A stretch of DNA of 64,000 nt from Micromonospora sp. CCTCC AA 2012012. Lineage in GTDB: Bacteria; Actinomycetota; Actinomycetes; Mycobacteriales; Micromonosporaceae. Numbering within the stretch: the first letter of the stretch is position 1; every line of letters begins with the position of its first letter. Under the pieces are notes generated by a model. The model made no database searches. It had not been told where the DNA came from and worked only from the letters and a program-made list of their open reading frames with translations. The DNA lies in NCBI RefSeq assembly GCF_040499845.1, contig NZ_CP159342.1, forward strand, positions 930,001-994,000, in the 5' to 3' direction. Of the stretch, positions 45,633-55,021 are shown one piece after another. The translations under genes were made by a program, and so were the position numbers.

Positions 45633-46271
45633 ATGTCGGTGCCCGAAGTGAACCGAATCCCGGTGGACATGTTCGTCGACCCTGTCTGCCCGTGGGCCTG
45701 GCTGGCGTCGCGCTGGCTGCTGGAGGCCGAGCAGCGGCGTCCCCTGGACGTCCGTTTCCGCATCATGAGCCTGTCGGCTCTCAACGAGGGCCGGCAGGAT
45801 GTGGACAAGTTCTACCAGCGCAACATCGGGCCGTGGCGGCGGCCGGTCCGAGTGCTGATGGCAGCTAACCAGCACCACGGGCAGGACGCCGTCCGTCTTC
45901 TCTACACGGCGATGGGTACCCGTCGGCACGTCAAGGGCCAGCTATACGGACCGGGCCTGTACGAGTCGGCACTCACGGAATGCGGACTGCCTACGAAGCT
46001 GGCCGCGGCGGCCGACGACTCGAGCCTCGACGACGCGGTCCGCAAGAGCCATCAGGAAGGCATGCAGCCGGTCGGGCTGGACGTCGGCACGCCGACGATC
46101 CATGTGCACATCCCGGGCGGTGAGACCGTGGCGCTGTTCGGGCCGGTGGTCACCCCGGCACCCACGGGGGAGGAGGCCGCCCGCCTGTGGGACGGCTTCC
46201 TCCTGGTCGCCCAAACGCCCGGATTCTATGAGCTCAAGCGCAGCCGGACGAGCGGACCAGCGACCCGTTGA
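45633..46271 (+). CDS. DsbA-fold oxidoreductase (mycothiol-dependent Rv2466c-like)
   Basis: A 212-residue thioredoxin-fold DsbA-family protein. The N-terminal D-P-V-C-P-W-A-W-L-A has the single-Cys C-P-W-A motif of the actinobacterial mycothiol-dependent nitroreductase group (Rv2466c), cytosolic, without signal peptide. It is followed by the long helical insert (F-Y-Q-R-N-I, then Y-T-A-M-G-T-R-R-H) and the cis-Pro loop V-G-T-P-T-I. ATG at 45633 or GTG at 45639 is possible; AAAGGA lies before both. It might detoxify or reduce a quinone-like or nitro compound made by the cluster. Confidence 0.82.
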   Translation: MSVPEVNRIPVDMFVDPVCPWAWLASRWLLEAEQRRPLDVRFRIMSLSALNEGRQDVDKFYQRNIGPWRRPVRVLMAANQHHGQDAVRLLYTAMGTRRHVKGQLYGPGLYESALTECGLPTKLAAAADDSSLDDAVRKSHQEGMQPVGLDVGTPTIHVHIPGGETVALFGPVVTPAPTGEEAARLWDGFLLVAQTPGFYELKRSRTSGPATR

Positions 46272-46285
46272 CGGAGCGTTGAGGG

Positions 46286-46310
46286 CGGTGCCATCGCCGT
46301 GGTGGCACCG
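46286..46310 (+). terminator. short hairpin between DsbA-like and NAT genes
   Basis: CGGTGCCA (46286-46293) pairs with TGGCACCG (46303-46310) around a nine-base loop. It lies 15 bp after the DsbA-like stop. It is short enough to be a partial terminator or an mRNA-processing hairpin, so downstream genes may still be read through. Confidence 0.45.
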
Positions 46311-46358
46311 TCCTCGCGTCGTGGGCACGGTGACTGTCCTGGAAGGGGACATCGGGCG

Positions 46359-47219
46359 GTGACTCCGATTAGCGACGAGGTTCTTGCGCGCTACCTGGCC
46401 CGGCTGGGCGTGCCCGACCGGCCGGAGCCGAGTCTGACCACACTGATCCGACTCCATGAACGTCACGTTCAGCGGATCTCTTACCACAACCTGGACATCC
46501 AACTGGGCATACCCACCGGCGTGGATCCGGTTGCCAATGCTGGGCGGCTCGCGGGTGGCGAGGCCGGCTACTGCTTCCACCTCAACGGGGCCTTCGCCGC
46601 GCTGCTGTCGGCGCTGGGCTTTGAGGTGACGCTGCACCGGGGGCAGGTGAAGAAGGGCTCCGCCTTGCCCGGCGGTGTCGCCTTCTCCAACCACCTGGCC
46701 ATGACCGTCAGTCTGGAGGGCCGCCGGTGGTTCGTCGATGTCGGGCTCGGCGACGGACTGCTGGTCCCCGTGCCGCTGCAACCCGGCGTCGTCAGTCAGC
46801 CGCCGTTTCGCTTCGAGTTGGCCCGCACGCCGTGGGGCTGGCGGTTCACGCACGACCCCCGGGGATCGTTCACCGTCATGGACTGGGAGGACCCGGCGGC
46901 GCAACCGCAGGACTTCGCCGAGGCCCACCACGCCTTGTCGACCGACCCGAACTCCACGTTCGTGCGCCGGTTCATCGTGATCAGACGCGAGGCGGGGCAG
47001 GTGCTGTCGCTGGTGGACTGTGTCCTGACGCACATCGACGAGACGGGCGTGCAGGAGCGGGCGCTGGCCACCTTCGAGGACTGGCGCCGGGAGTTGGAAA
47101 CCACCTTCGGCATCGAAATCACCGCCAGCAGCACCGCCGCGCTGGTGAACCTCTGGCAGCGGATGCAGCACCGCGTCTCCGCTGCGAGGCAGCGATCCTG
47201 GTCCATGGGGCAGGAGTGA
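46359..47219 (+). CDS. nat: arylamine N-acetyltransferase
   Basis: A 286-residue NAT enzyme that transfers acetyl, propionyl or a longer acyl group from a thioester to an aromatic amine. The catalytic triad is visible: Cys in G-G-E-A-G-Y-C-F-H-L-N-G, His in F-S-N-H-L-A-M-T-V and Asp in F-V-D-V-G-L-G-D-G. The family N-terminus is present (R-I-S-Y-H-N-L-D-I). In actinomycetes NAT-like enzymes can also close amide bonds (rifamycin RifF) or protect against arylamines. An aminated pyridine or aryl amine from the neighbouring clusters would be a natural substrate. Confidence 0.93.
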   Translation: MTPISDEVLARYLARLGVPDRPEPSLTTLIRLHERHVQRISYHNLDIQLGIPTGVDPVANAGRLAGGEAGYCFHLNGAFAALLSALGFEVTLHRGQVKKGSALPGGVAFSNHLAMTVSLEGRRWFVDVGLGDGLLVPVPLQPGVVSQPPFRFELARTPWGWRFTHDPRGSFTVMDWEDPAAQPQDFAEAHHALSTDPNSTFVRRFIVIRREAGQVLSLVDCVLTHIDETGVQERALATFEDWRRELETTFGIEITASSTAALVNLWQRMQHRVSAARQRSWSMGQE

Positions 47220-47221
47220 CG

Positions 47222-47797
47222 ATGCAGATCAGCACAGGACCCGACGGACTACGACGCTGCGGCTGGTGCACCAGCACCGCCGTGTACATGGCCTACCACG
47301 ATGACGAGTGGGGTCGGCCCCTGCACGACGACGGCCAGTTGTTCGAGCACCTGGCCCTGGAGGTCTTCCAGGCGGGCCTGTCGTGGTCGACGATCCTGCA
47401 CAAGCGCGACACCTTCCGCGCGTGCTTCGACGGCTTCGATCCGCAGGTGATCGCAGGGTACGACGACGAGGACGTCAGCCGGCTGCTGGCAACCGACGGC
47501 ATCGTCCGGAACCGGGCCAAGATCGAGGCGACGATCAGCAACGCGCGGTTGGTCTGTGACCTGCCCCAGAGTCTCGACGCGCTGCTGTGGTCGTACCAGC
47601 CGACCGGCGGCCGGCGCCGTCGCCCTCGATCGACGTCGGAGGTGCCCGCCCGCACGGCGGAGTCCACCGCGATGGCCAAGGACTTGAAGCGGCGCGGGTT
47701 CCGGTTCATCGGGCCAGTAGGCGCGTATGCCTTCATGCAGGCGGTCGGTATGGTCGACGACCATCTGCTCGGCTGCCACCGCGCGGCGCGGGAGTGA
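47222..47797 (+). CDS. tag: DNA-3-methyladenine glycosylase I
   Basis: A 191-residue Tag-family DNA repair enzyme that removes 3-methyladenine. Signature residues are R-R-C-G-W-C near the start and the late H-L-L-G-C-H, which together bind zinc. The Y-H-D-D-E-W-G-R-P motif and F-E-H-L-A-L-E-V-F-Q-A-G-L-S-W complete the family pattern. ATG at 47222, two bases after the NAT stop. It closes the plus-strand operon and meets the second Liv operon head-on six bases later. Its presence in a biosynthetic operon hints at protection against an alkylating intermediate. Confidence 0.93.
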   Translation: MQISTGPDGLRRCGWCTSTAVYMAYHDDEWGRPLHDDGQLFEHLALEVFQAGLSWSTILHKRDTFRACFDGFDPQVIAGYDDEDVSRLLATDGIVRNRAKIEATISNARLVCDLPQSLDALLWSYQPTGGRRRRPRSTSEVPARTAESTAMAKDLKRRGFRFIGPVGAYAFMQAVGMVDDHLLGCHRAARE

Positions 47798-47803
47798 TCG
47801 CGG

Positions 47804-48485
<682 letters not shown>

Positions 48486-48505
<20 letters not shown>

Positions 48506-49244
48506 CTGGTACCTCCTCCCTCCGGCCGCCGAGATACGCCTCCTGCACCTCGCGGCTCCGTCTCACTTCCTGCCCTGTGCCGGTGAGCAGCACCGCGCCG
48601 AGGTGTAGGACGCTGACGCGGGTCGCGACATCGAACACCACGTCCAGGTCATGCTCGACGAAGACGACCGTCACGGTCGGCGGCACCGCGCGGAGGAGCT
48701 CCACGAGGGTGCCGCGTTCCTCCCCGGACATGCCAGCCGCGGGCTCGTCGAGGAGCAAGAGCTGCGGTCTCGCGGCGAGCGCGACGGCGATCTCCAAGCG
48801 GCGACGCTGGCTGTAGGACATCGCGGCAACCGGCACGGGCGCCATGTCGCGCAGGCCGACGGAGCCCAGCGCCACGTCCACCTCGGCGAGCCGGCGACAG
48901 TCGCCCTGCCGGGCCAGCAGGCGGCCGCCAGTCAGCGCCAGCGCGACGTTCTGTCCGGCGGAGAGCGATTCCAGAAGGGTCGAATGCTGAAAACCACGGC
49001 CGATGCCGATGCGCGCCCGCCGGTACGCCGGATAGCGGGTGATGTCCTGGCCGCGGTAGTGGATCGACCCGCCGGACGGACGCTCCTCACCGGCGATCAG
49101 TTTCAGCAGGGTGCTCTTACCGGCACCGTTCGGACCGATCAGGGCATGCCGTTCGCCGACGGTCACCGCCAGCTGCACACCTCTCAGAACCTCCAGCGCG
49201 CCGAAGCGGTGCTGCACGTCGCGACAGTGGAGCAGCGCGGTCAC
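48486..49244 (-). CDS. livG: ABC transporter ATPase LivG (system 2)
   Basis: A 252-residue ATPase from GTG at 49244 (GGAGG eight bases upstream, GTGA overlap with livM). Walker A is G-P-N-G-A-G-K-S-T, the signature is M-S-Y-S-Q-R-R-R-L-E-I-A in the normal LivG form, and Walker B is L-L-L-L-D-E-P. The LivG insert G-I-G-R-G-F-Q-H-S-T-L is present. Confidence 0.94.
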
Positions 49245-50215
49245 GACACATTCCTCCTCGCGCGGAAGCGGGCGATTCCCGCGGGCATCAGGTAGACGAC
49301 GAGGACGAACATCAACCCGAGGGCGAGGGGGCCGTGTCCGTCGATGCTGGCGCCGAGCATGTCCCGGATGACGATGACGAGGGCCGCCCCGAGACAGGGA
49401 CCCCACCACGAGCCGGTGCCGCCGATCACCACAGCGAGCAGCGCGAGCGCTGAGGTGGTGAATCCGACGTCCGCCGGTGTCACGAGCCTCTGCTGGGCGG
49501 CGAGGAGCCCGCCGGCGAGTCCGGCCACGGCGCCGGCGACGACGAAGGCGCCGAGCTTGACGCGCGTCGTCGGGTATCCCAGGGCCCGCATCCGGATCTC
49601 GCTGTCGCGGACCCCCCGCAGGACCATGCCCGGGGACGATGTGGAGGCGAGGCGTAGGACGACCATTCCGAGGACGAAGAACGTCAGCACATACCAGTAC
49701 GTCGTCGCGGGCTGGTCGACGACGTGCCCCCACAGCGACGGCGCGGGTACGCCGTACAGCCCGTTCGACCCGCCCGTCACCGATGCCCAGCTGTCCGCCG
49801 CCTGCTGCATCAACTCGCCGACGGCGAGAGTCAGCATGAGGAAGAACACGCCGCTCGAGCGGACGGCGACCGATCCGGCCACCAGGGACACGACGGCGGC
49901 GGCGAGAACGGCGACCACGAGCGCCATCGGGGAGGCGGTGCTGTGGCCGGCTGTCCAGGCCGCGGCGTAGGCGCCGACCCCGAAGAACGCCGCGTGTCCC
50001 AGCGACGGCAGCCCGACGACGCCGACCAGCAGGTCGAGGCTGGCGGCGAGCAGCCCGAAGATGAGGATGCGGGTGAGTGTGGTCGTCGCGTACGGAGCCA
50101 GGTACAGCGGCGCAGCGGCCAGCACGAGCGAGGGGCCTGCGATCACTGTCGCCGTCCGGGCGGCGCGTCGGGTTCGCAAGTGTGTGGTGTTGTCCGTGCG
50201 AGCGGCGGCTGTCAT
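49241..50215 (-). CDS. livM: branched-chain amino acid/amide-type ABC permease LivM (system 2)
   Basis: A 324-residue permease with about nine helices: A-S-L-D-L-L-V-G-V-V-G-L-P-S-L-G-H-A-A-F-F-G and the loop V-I-G-G-T-G-S-W-W-G-P. ATG at 50215 overlaps the livH stop. Here the ATPase-contact loop and the L-G-H-A-A-F motif are closer to urea/amide-type Liv permeases, but the ligand cannot be decided. Confidence 0.93.
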   Translation of the reverse strand: MTAAARTDNTTHLRTRRAARTATVIAGPSLVLAAAPLYLAPYATTTLTRILIFGLLAASLDLLVGVVGLPSLGHAAFFGVGAYAAAWTAGHSTASPMALVVAVLAAAVVSLVAGSVAVRSSGVFFLMLTLAVGELMQQAADSWASVTGGSNGLYGVPAPSLWGHVVDQPATTYWYVLTFFVLGMVVLRLASTSSPGMVLRGVRDSEIRMRALGYPTTRVKLGAFVVAGAVAGLAGGLLAAQQRLVTPADVGFTTSALALLAVVIGGTGSWWGPCLGAALVIVIRDMLGASIDGHGPLALGLMFVLVVYLMPAGIARFRARRNVS

Positions 50216-51099
50216 CGTCGCGCTCCCGAGGTGAGGACGAACAGGCCGCGGGGCCGCACGGCCAGCACGGCGGCGAGCGTGCCGAAGAGCAGGAAGGATG
50301 CCAGCCCGGGCAGGACAGCCCGTCCCACGGACTCGATCTGGCCGAACAGCAGCGCCGCGACGAGCGGCCCGCGGATGGAGCCGAGTCCGCCGACCACCAC
50401 GACGACCAGGGCGAGCACGAGAATCGTGGTGTCGAGGCCGGGGCGCGCGTGGTAGATGGGTGCGCCGAGCAGCCCGGCGACGGTGGCCAGCACCGAGCCG
50501 AGCACGAACACGCCGACTCGCACGAGGCGGGGGTCCACGCCGGTGGTGGCGACCATATCCCGGTCGCTGACCGTCGCCCGGAACAGGGCGCCCATGGAGG
50601 TCCGCTCGATGGTCCAGTACACCCCGACGGTGATCAGCGCGGCGACCCCGATGAGGACCAGTCGATAGCGGGGGTAGGTCCAGCCGGCGATGACCACCGT
50701 GCCCCCGAGACCCGGTGGCGGCTCGGTCGCGTGGACATCGTCGCCGAACAGCGCCGACAGGATGTCGGCGGCGACGAGGGCTATGCCGAGGGTGAGCAGT
50801 GCCTGCTCCAGATGTGAGCGGCGGGACAACGGCGCGGTCATCAGCGACAGCAGCCCACCGGCCGCCGCCCCGACGACGATCACGGCGACGACGGCTCGGG
50901 CGAGCGACGGCCAGGTCTGCTGTTCCCCGCCGAGCCACCAGGCGAGGTAGGCGCCGGTGAGGAAGAGGGACCCGTGAGCGAGGTTCAGCACGTCCATCAT
51001 GCCGAAGATCAGAGACAGGCCGGCGGCGATGATGAACAGAAGGAGCCCGACGGCCAGGCCGTTCACCATCGCCGTCACGGCGATCTGCGTAGTGGGCAT
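50212..51099 (-). CDS. livH: branched-chain amino acid/amide-type ABC permease LivH (system 2)
   Basis: A 295-residue permease with the family pattern: M-D-V-L-N-L-A-H-G-S-L-F-L-T-G-A-Y and V-V-V-V-G-G-L-G-S-I-R-G-P-L-V-A-A. ATG at 51099, 30 bp after the binding-protein stop at 51130. Second gene of the operon. Confidence 0.94.
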   Translation of the reverse strand: MPTTQIAVTAMVNGLAVGLLLFIIAAGLSLIFGMMDVLNLAHGSLFLTGAYLAWWLGGEQQTWPSLARAVVAVIVVGAAAGGLLSLMTAPLSRRSHLEQALLTLGIALVAADILSALFGDDVHATEPPPGLGGTVVIAGWTYPRYRLVLIGVAALITVGVYWTIERTSMGALFRATVSDRDMVATTGVDPRLVRVGVFVLGSVLATVAGLLGAPIYHARPGLDTTILVLALVVVVVGGLGSIRGPLVAALLFGQIESVGRAVLPGLASFLLFGTLAAVLAVRPRGLFVLTSGARR

Positions 51100-51129
51100 C
51101 GTGGATGCTCCGTCCGGCGGTACGCGTCG

Positions 51130-52326
51130 CTACGACTGGGGGTCGAGGGGGCCGAGGTCCTTGATCACCGCGTTGACCCGCTCACCCGCATTGGTTTGCA
51201 CCCGGCGCAGGTAGAAGTTCTGCCGGGGCGACTGTTGGACGAACGACCAGGGGCCGCGAGGGCTGTCGGAAATGACACCGACTCCCTTGAGGGCCTTGGA
51301 CAGGCGGTCGCCGTCGACGGCGTTCACTTGCGCGACCGCTCGGGACAGCACTGCAGCCGCGTCCCAGGCCTGCACCGCGTACACCGTGGGTGCGGCGCCG
51401 TAGGCGGATCGGAACGCTTGGGCGAACGCGGTGTTGGCGGGATTATCGAGTTCGGAGGTGTAGTGCAGGGTCGACAAGATCCCGTCCGCGGCGTCGCCCT
51501 GGGCCTTCAGCACGCCGCCTTCGACGAGGAACCCCGACGCGTACAGCGGGATGGTGCGGGACACCCCAAACTGGCTGTACTGCTTCACGAAGGCCACAGA
51601 CTCAGCGCCGCCGAAGAAGCAAAAGGTGCCCTGTGCGCCGGAGGACTGGATGCGGCTGAGGAACGGCTGGTAGTCCTGGGTCTTGCCGAACGGCGGTTGG
51701 CTCTGACCGGCGATTGTGCCGCCTCCGGCCCGGTAGGCCTTGCTGAAGCCGTTGATGGCCTCGGTGCCGGCGACGTAGTCGGGCGCGATCGCGTAGGCCC
51801 GGCGGACGTCACTGCCGGCGAGGTGAGCGCCCATGGCGGCCGCGACCTGGGCGTTGGTGAACGAGGTGCGCCAGATGTAGGGGCTGCTGTTGCCGGTGGT
51901 GATGGCGCCCGCTCCGGCGTTGGCGATGAGGAGCAGCTTGCGGGCGCTGGTGACGAGGTCGCGGACGCCGAGGGCGGTCGCTGAGCTGACAATGCCGACC
52001 AGCACGTCGACCTGGTCGTTCTGGAGCAGCTTTTGGACGGCGGGGACTCCGGTCTGTGGTCCTTCGCCCTCGTCCGCCACGACTGTCGTGACCCGGCGTC
52101 CGCCCAGCTTGCCGTCGTGCTGCCGCAGCCAGAGGTCCCAGCCGCGCTGAATGTCCAAGCCCAGCGGGGTGTACACCCCGGCCTGTGGAATGACGAGACC
52201 GACCTTGATCGCGTTGTCGTCGCTGCGGGCCGCGGCGGCGTCGAGGCTGTTTCCGCAGCCCGCGATTCCCGCCGCGCCCAGGCCTGCGGCGATTCCCAGC
52301 AGGGCCCTCCGGTTGATCCCAGCCAT
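51130..52326 (-). CDS. periplasmic-type binding lipoprotein of Liv system 2
   Basis: A 398-residue extracytoplasmic binding protein. ATG at 52326 follows GAGGAG. The leader I-N-R-R-A-L-L-G-I-A-A-G-L-G-A-A-G ends in the lipobox G-I-A-G-C, with an Arg pair that could allow Tat export. The mature part starts I-K-V-G-L-V-I-P-Q-A-G-V-Y-T-P-L-G. First gene of Liv operon 2. It shares fold but little obvious sequence with the binding protein of system 1, so it probably recognises a different ligand. Confidence 0.92.
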   Translation of the reverse strand: MAGINRRALLGIAAGLGAAGIAGCGNSLDAAAARSDDNAIKVGLVIPQAGVYTPLGLDIQRGWDLWLRQHDGKLGGRRVTTVVADEGEGPQTGVPAVQKLLQNDQVDVLVGIVSSATALGVRDLVTSARKLLLIANAGAGAITTGNSSPYIWRTSFTNAQVAAAMGAHLAGSDVRRAYAIAPDYVAGTEAINGFSKAYRAGGGTIAGQSQPPFGKTQDYQPFLSRIQSSGAQGTFCFFGGAESVAFVKQYSQFGVSRTIPLYASGFLVEGGVLKAQGDAADGILSTLHYTSELDNPANTAFAQAFRSAYGAAPTVYAVQAWDAAAVLSRAVAQVNAVDGDRLSKALKGVGVISDSPRGPWSFVQQSPRQNFYLRRVQTNAGERVNAVIKDLGPLDPQS

Positions 52327-52458
52327 GGCCAACTCCTCGAAACACATCGAGCAGGATTAGTGGCCTGAAGGTAGGGGCCGGGTCGAGCAGGCGGCCAGAG
52401 CCACATGGCGGGCTGGCCCGGAACCACTCGCGGAGAGGGACCTACGGCCGGCACCGCG

Positions 52459-52884
52459 TCACAGGGCGATGTCGGTGGCGCCAGTCACCCGGTGGGGGGT
52501 CAGGCGACACAGCAGTTCGCCAGGGACGGCGTTGCGGCGTCCGTACGACTCCTCCTGGCCGGCGGGGACGTAGCGGCTGGCGATGCGGGTGGTCCAGGCC
52601 AGCAGGTCGGGGGCGTCGGAGGAGACCTCCACCTCGCCGCGCACGGTGACGAAGTCGTACGGGTACTCCTCGGTGTCCACGCACAGCGCGGCGTGGCCAC
52701 CGGTGCGCAGGTTACGCCCTTTGACAGTGTCCGCTCCGGTGGTGAACACCAGCATCCCGTCGACGACGACGAACCAGATAGGGGCGACGTGCGGGATGCC
52801 CGCCGGTGAGGTGGTGGCGAGCTTGCCGGTGCGGGTGCCGTAGGCGAGAAAGGTCATGGCTTCCTGGCGGGACATCTGTGGCAT
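52459..52884 (-). CDS. PPOX-class F420/FMN-binding oxidoreductase
   Basis: A 141-residue split-barrel flavin/F420 protein of the pyridoxamine-5'-phosphate-oxidase-like class common in actinobacteria. Features are F-L-A-Y-G-T-R-T-G-K-L-A-T, P-H-V-A-P-I-W-F-V-V, T-V-K-G-R-N-L-R-T-G-G-H-A-A-L-C-V-D, and V-T-V-R-G-E-V-E-V. The family reduces quinones, biliverdin or nitro compounds with F420H2. ATG at 52884 (or 52875). It is divergent from the lipoprotein gene and probably monocistronic. Confidence 0.85.
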   Translation of the reverse strand: MPQMSRQEAMTFLAYGTRTGKLATTSPAGIPHVAPIWFVVVDGMLVFTTGADTVKGRNLRTGGHAALCVDTEEYPYDFVTVRGEVEVSSDAPDLLAWTTRIASRYVPAGQEESYGRRNAVPGELLCRLTPHRVTGATDIAL

Positions 52885-53059
52885 GCCTGCCAGCATGCAG
52901 TTCCGGGCGACTGTCCGCCAGACCGTTCGGCTCCTTATCGGTGACCGACCGTCAGGGCGGGCAAGTGGCCCCGTCAGGTGGGGACAAGTGGATATTCCAC
53001 GAGCACGGCTCGGGCTGCGACGCTGCTCCTCGCAAGATTGACACAGACGAGGAGTGTTA

Positions 53060-54052
53060 GTGCGCGCGTACGGTGGGTTGGTCGGGGTAGCTCTGGCGGT
53101 GGTGCTCGCCGGTTGCGGTGGAGCGGGTTCGTCCGGAGCGAAGGCGCCAGCGTCGGCCGCGTCCGGCGCAGGCTGCGCTCCCGTCGCCGGCCAGGATTTG
53201 ATTGTTCTGGCTGATGACAAGAAGCTGCAGAACACCGACAACATCATCCCGGCGATCCATGCTCCGGTGGCTTCTGCGCAGCTGGTGGCCGCGCTGGACC
53301 AGGTTTCGGCTGCGCTCGACACCAACGGGTTGATCGCGCTCAACCGCTCGGTGGATGTCGAGCGGCTGACCCCGCGGGTGGCGGCGGAGCGCTTCGCCCG
53401 CGAAAAGCAGCTTGCCACCGGCGCCGGGACGGGAGCGGCAGGCCGGGTAGTGGTCGGGGCAGCGAACTTCAGCGAGAGCCAGACGTTGGCCGAGCTGTAC
53501 CGACTCGTCCTGGCCGCTGCCGGGTTCGAGGTGCGGGTGCAGCAGATTGGTAACCGGGAACTGTACGAGCCGGCACTGGAGAAGGGGCAGGTGCATGTCG
53601 TGCCGGAGTACGCGGCGACGCTTGCCGAGTTCCTCAACACCCGCATCAACGGTACGGGCGCTACCGCGGTGTCGAGTCCGGATCTGACCAGAACCTACTC
53701 GGCCCTGACCGCGTTGGGCCAGCGACGGCACCTCGTGTTCGGGAAGCCTTCCGCGGCGCAGGACCAGAACGCGTTCGCGGTCACTCGGGCTTTCGCCGAC
53801 CGTTACAGGGTGCGAACCCTGTCCGATCTGGCCCGGGTCTGCTCGGGCAGCGCCACCGTGCTGGCCGGGCCGCCTGAGTGTCCGCAGCGGCCGAAGTGTC
53901 AAGCGGGTCTCGTCGCGACCTACCGCTTCTCGGCAGGCTCGTTCAGCTCGCTCGACGCGGGCGGCCCTCAGACCAAGAACGCCCTACGCAGCGGCGCGGC
54001 CAGCGTCGGGCTCGTGTTCTCCTCGGACGGCGCCCTGTCCCCGACCTCGTGA
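53060..54052 (+). CDS. OpuAC-type glycine-betaine/choline-binding lipoprotein with swapped halves
   Basis: A 330-residue lipoprotein from GTG at 53060 (GAGGAG upstream; lipobox V-L-A-G-C, Cys19). Residues about 45-118 read V-L-A-D-D-K-K-L-Q-N, then V-S-A-A-L-D-T-N-G-L-I-A-L-N-R-S-V-D-V. In normal OpuAC/QAT proteins this is the C-terminal segment. After a Gly/Ala linker comes V-V-V-G-A-A-N-F-S-E-S (129 onward), the usual N-terminus, and the protein stops at V-G-L-V-F-S-S-D-G, exactly where the other segment would follow. This is the order expected of a circular permutant. No permease or ATPase is adjacent, so its transporter is elsewhere. Confidence 0.8.
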   Translation: MRAYGGLVGVALAVVLAGCGGAGSSGAKAPASAASGAGCAPVAGQDLIVLADDKKLQNTDNIIPAIHAPVASAQLVAALDQVSAALDTNGLIALNRSVDVERLTPRVAAERFAREKQLATGAGTGAAGRVVVGAANFSESQTLAELYRLVLAAAGFEVRVQQIGNRELYEPALEKGQVHVVPEYAATLAEFLNTRINGTGATAVSSPDLTRTYSALTALGQRRHLVFGKPSAAQDQNAFAVTRAFADRYRVRTLSDLARVCSGSATVLAGPPECPQRPKCQAGLVATYRFSAGSFSSLDAGGPQTKNALRSGAASVGLVFSSDGALSPTS

Positions 54053-54065
54053 GGACAGCCATGCC

Positions 54066-54107
54066 GCGCGGCGACATCCCGGGTTCCCCCCCGAGGTGTC
54101 GCCGCGC
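54066..54107 (+). terminator. hairpin terminator after the lipoprotein gene
   Basis: GCGCGGCGACA (54066-54076) pairs perfectly with TGTCGCCGCGC (54097-54107), 11 bp, starting 14 bp after the stop codon. The inner bases CCCGGG and CCCG can extend the structure. Confidence 0.75.
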
Positions 54108-54225
54108 TCCGTTGCCGGACCTATGACCGGCGCGTCCGTTCACGCAGTCCAGGGCATCGGTCGTCTAATGGTCGATGCCATTCCGCTGCGGCCTCCTCGG
54201 TTCGCCCACACGGAAAGAATTGACG

Positions 54226-54582
54226 GTGCTCACTCCTGAACAAGTGCGAGAGTTTGCCCTCGAGATGCCGGAAGCCGTGGAACAGGAGACGTGGGGACAT
54301 CCTACGTTCCGCGTCCGCGACAAGATCTTCGCCAGTACATCCGCTGACGGTGTAGTCGCGATCATCAGGGCGTCTAAGGAGGACCTAGCGGAGTTGATGG
54401 CAGCCGATCCGGACGTCTACGACCCCGCGGACTACTTCGGCCGGTTCGGCTGGGTCCGCGCGCAGCTCGCTTCCGCGGACCCGCACGAGATCCGCGACCT
54501 GGTGGTGGAGGGATGGCGACGAGCGGCGCCGAAGCGGCTCGTGGCGCTCTACGACGCCGGTGTGCAAGAGCAGGGACGGTAG
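54226..54582 (+). CDS. MmcQ/YjbR family protein
   Basis: A 118-residue protein of the YjbR/CyaY-like fold: V-R-E-F-A-L-E-M-P-E-A-V-E, then W-G-H-P-T-F-R-V-R-D-K-I-F-A, then F-G-R-F-G-W-V-R-A-Q-L, and W-R-R-A-A-P-K-R-L-V-A. It is presumed DNA-binding or regulatory, but the family has no proven function. GTG at 54226 with GGAAAG upstream. It lies four bases before the next gene, so the two are one operon. Confidence 0.88.
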   Translation: MLTPEQVREFALEMPEAVEQETWGHPTFRVRDKIFASTSADGVVAIIRASKEDLAELMAADPDVYDPADYFGRFGWVRAQLASADPHEIRDLVVEGWRRAAPKRLVALYDAGVQEQGR

Positions 54583-54586
54583 CCGG

Positions 54587-55021
54587 ATGGCAGCGATCAT
54601 CCTGGGTTGGAATCCGCAGCGGTGGAACGGGTGGACGCCGAGTTACGAGGAGTTGACGGGGCGGGTGTCTCCGCAGCGCACGCTGGCGGGTTCTTGGACG
54701 GTGGGTCGGCGGGTGAATATTCCGCTGGGTGCGGATGCCTGGCTGCTACTGCAGGGTCAACGGCGCGGCTTGGTCGGGCACGCGGTCGTGACTCGGGCGC
54801 CGTATTCCGGCCCGCACGACCAGGACCCCGCGCTGACCACCAACTTCGTGGATGTGGTGTGGGATGCGTTGCTGCCTGTGGAGAGCCGGATCGAGCCGTA
54901 TGTGCTGAAAACGGAGGCCCCGGGTGTCGCCTGGAGTTACGTGTTCACATCCGGAACGGGGGTGCCTGCCAGCGCCGAGGAGCAGGTCCACCAGCTGTGG
55001 CGGCGGCACGCGCTCGCCTGA
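54587..55021 (+). CDS. stand-alone EVE/PUA-like domain protein
   Basis: A 144-residue protein from ATG at 54587 (weak GCCGG upstream, coupled to the MmcQ stop). It begins I-I-L-G-W-N-P-Q-R-W-N-G-W and continues W-T-V-G-R-R-V-N-I-P-L-G-A-D-A-W-L-L-L-Q-G, then V-V-W-D-A-L-L-P-V. This resembles the N-terminal domain found before HNH nuclease domains in actinomycete restriction-like proteins. Domains of this shape read modified bases. Here no nuclease is attached. The assignment rests on pattern memory only. Confidence 0.5.
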   Translation: MAAIILGWNPQRWNGWTPSYEELTGRVSPQRTLAGSWTVGRRVNIPLGADAWLLLQGQRRGLVGHAVVTRAPYSGPHDQDPALTTNFVDVVWDALLPVESRIEPYVLKTEAPGVAWSYVFTSGTGVPASAEEQVHQLWRRHALA

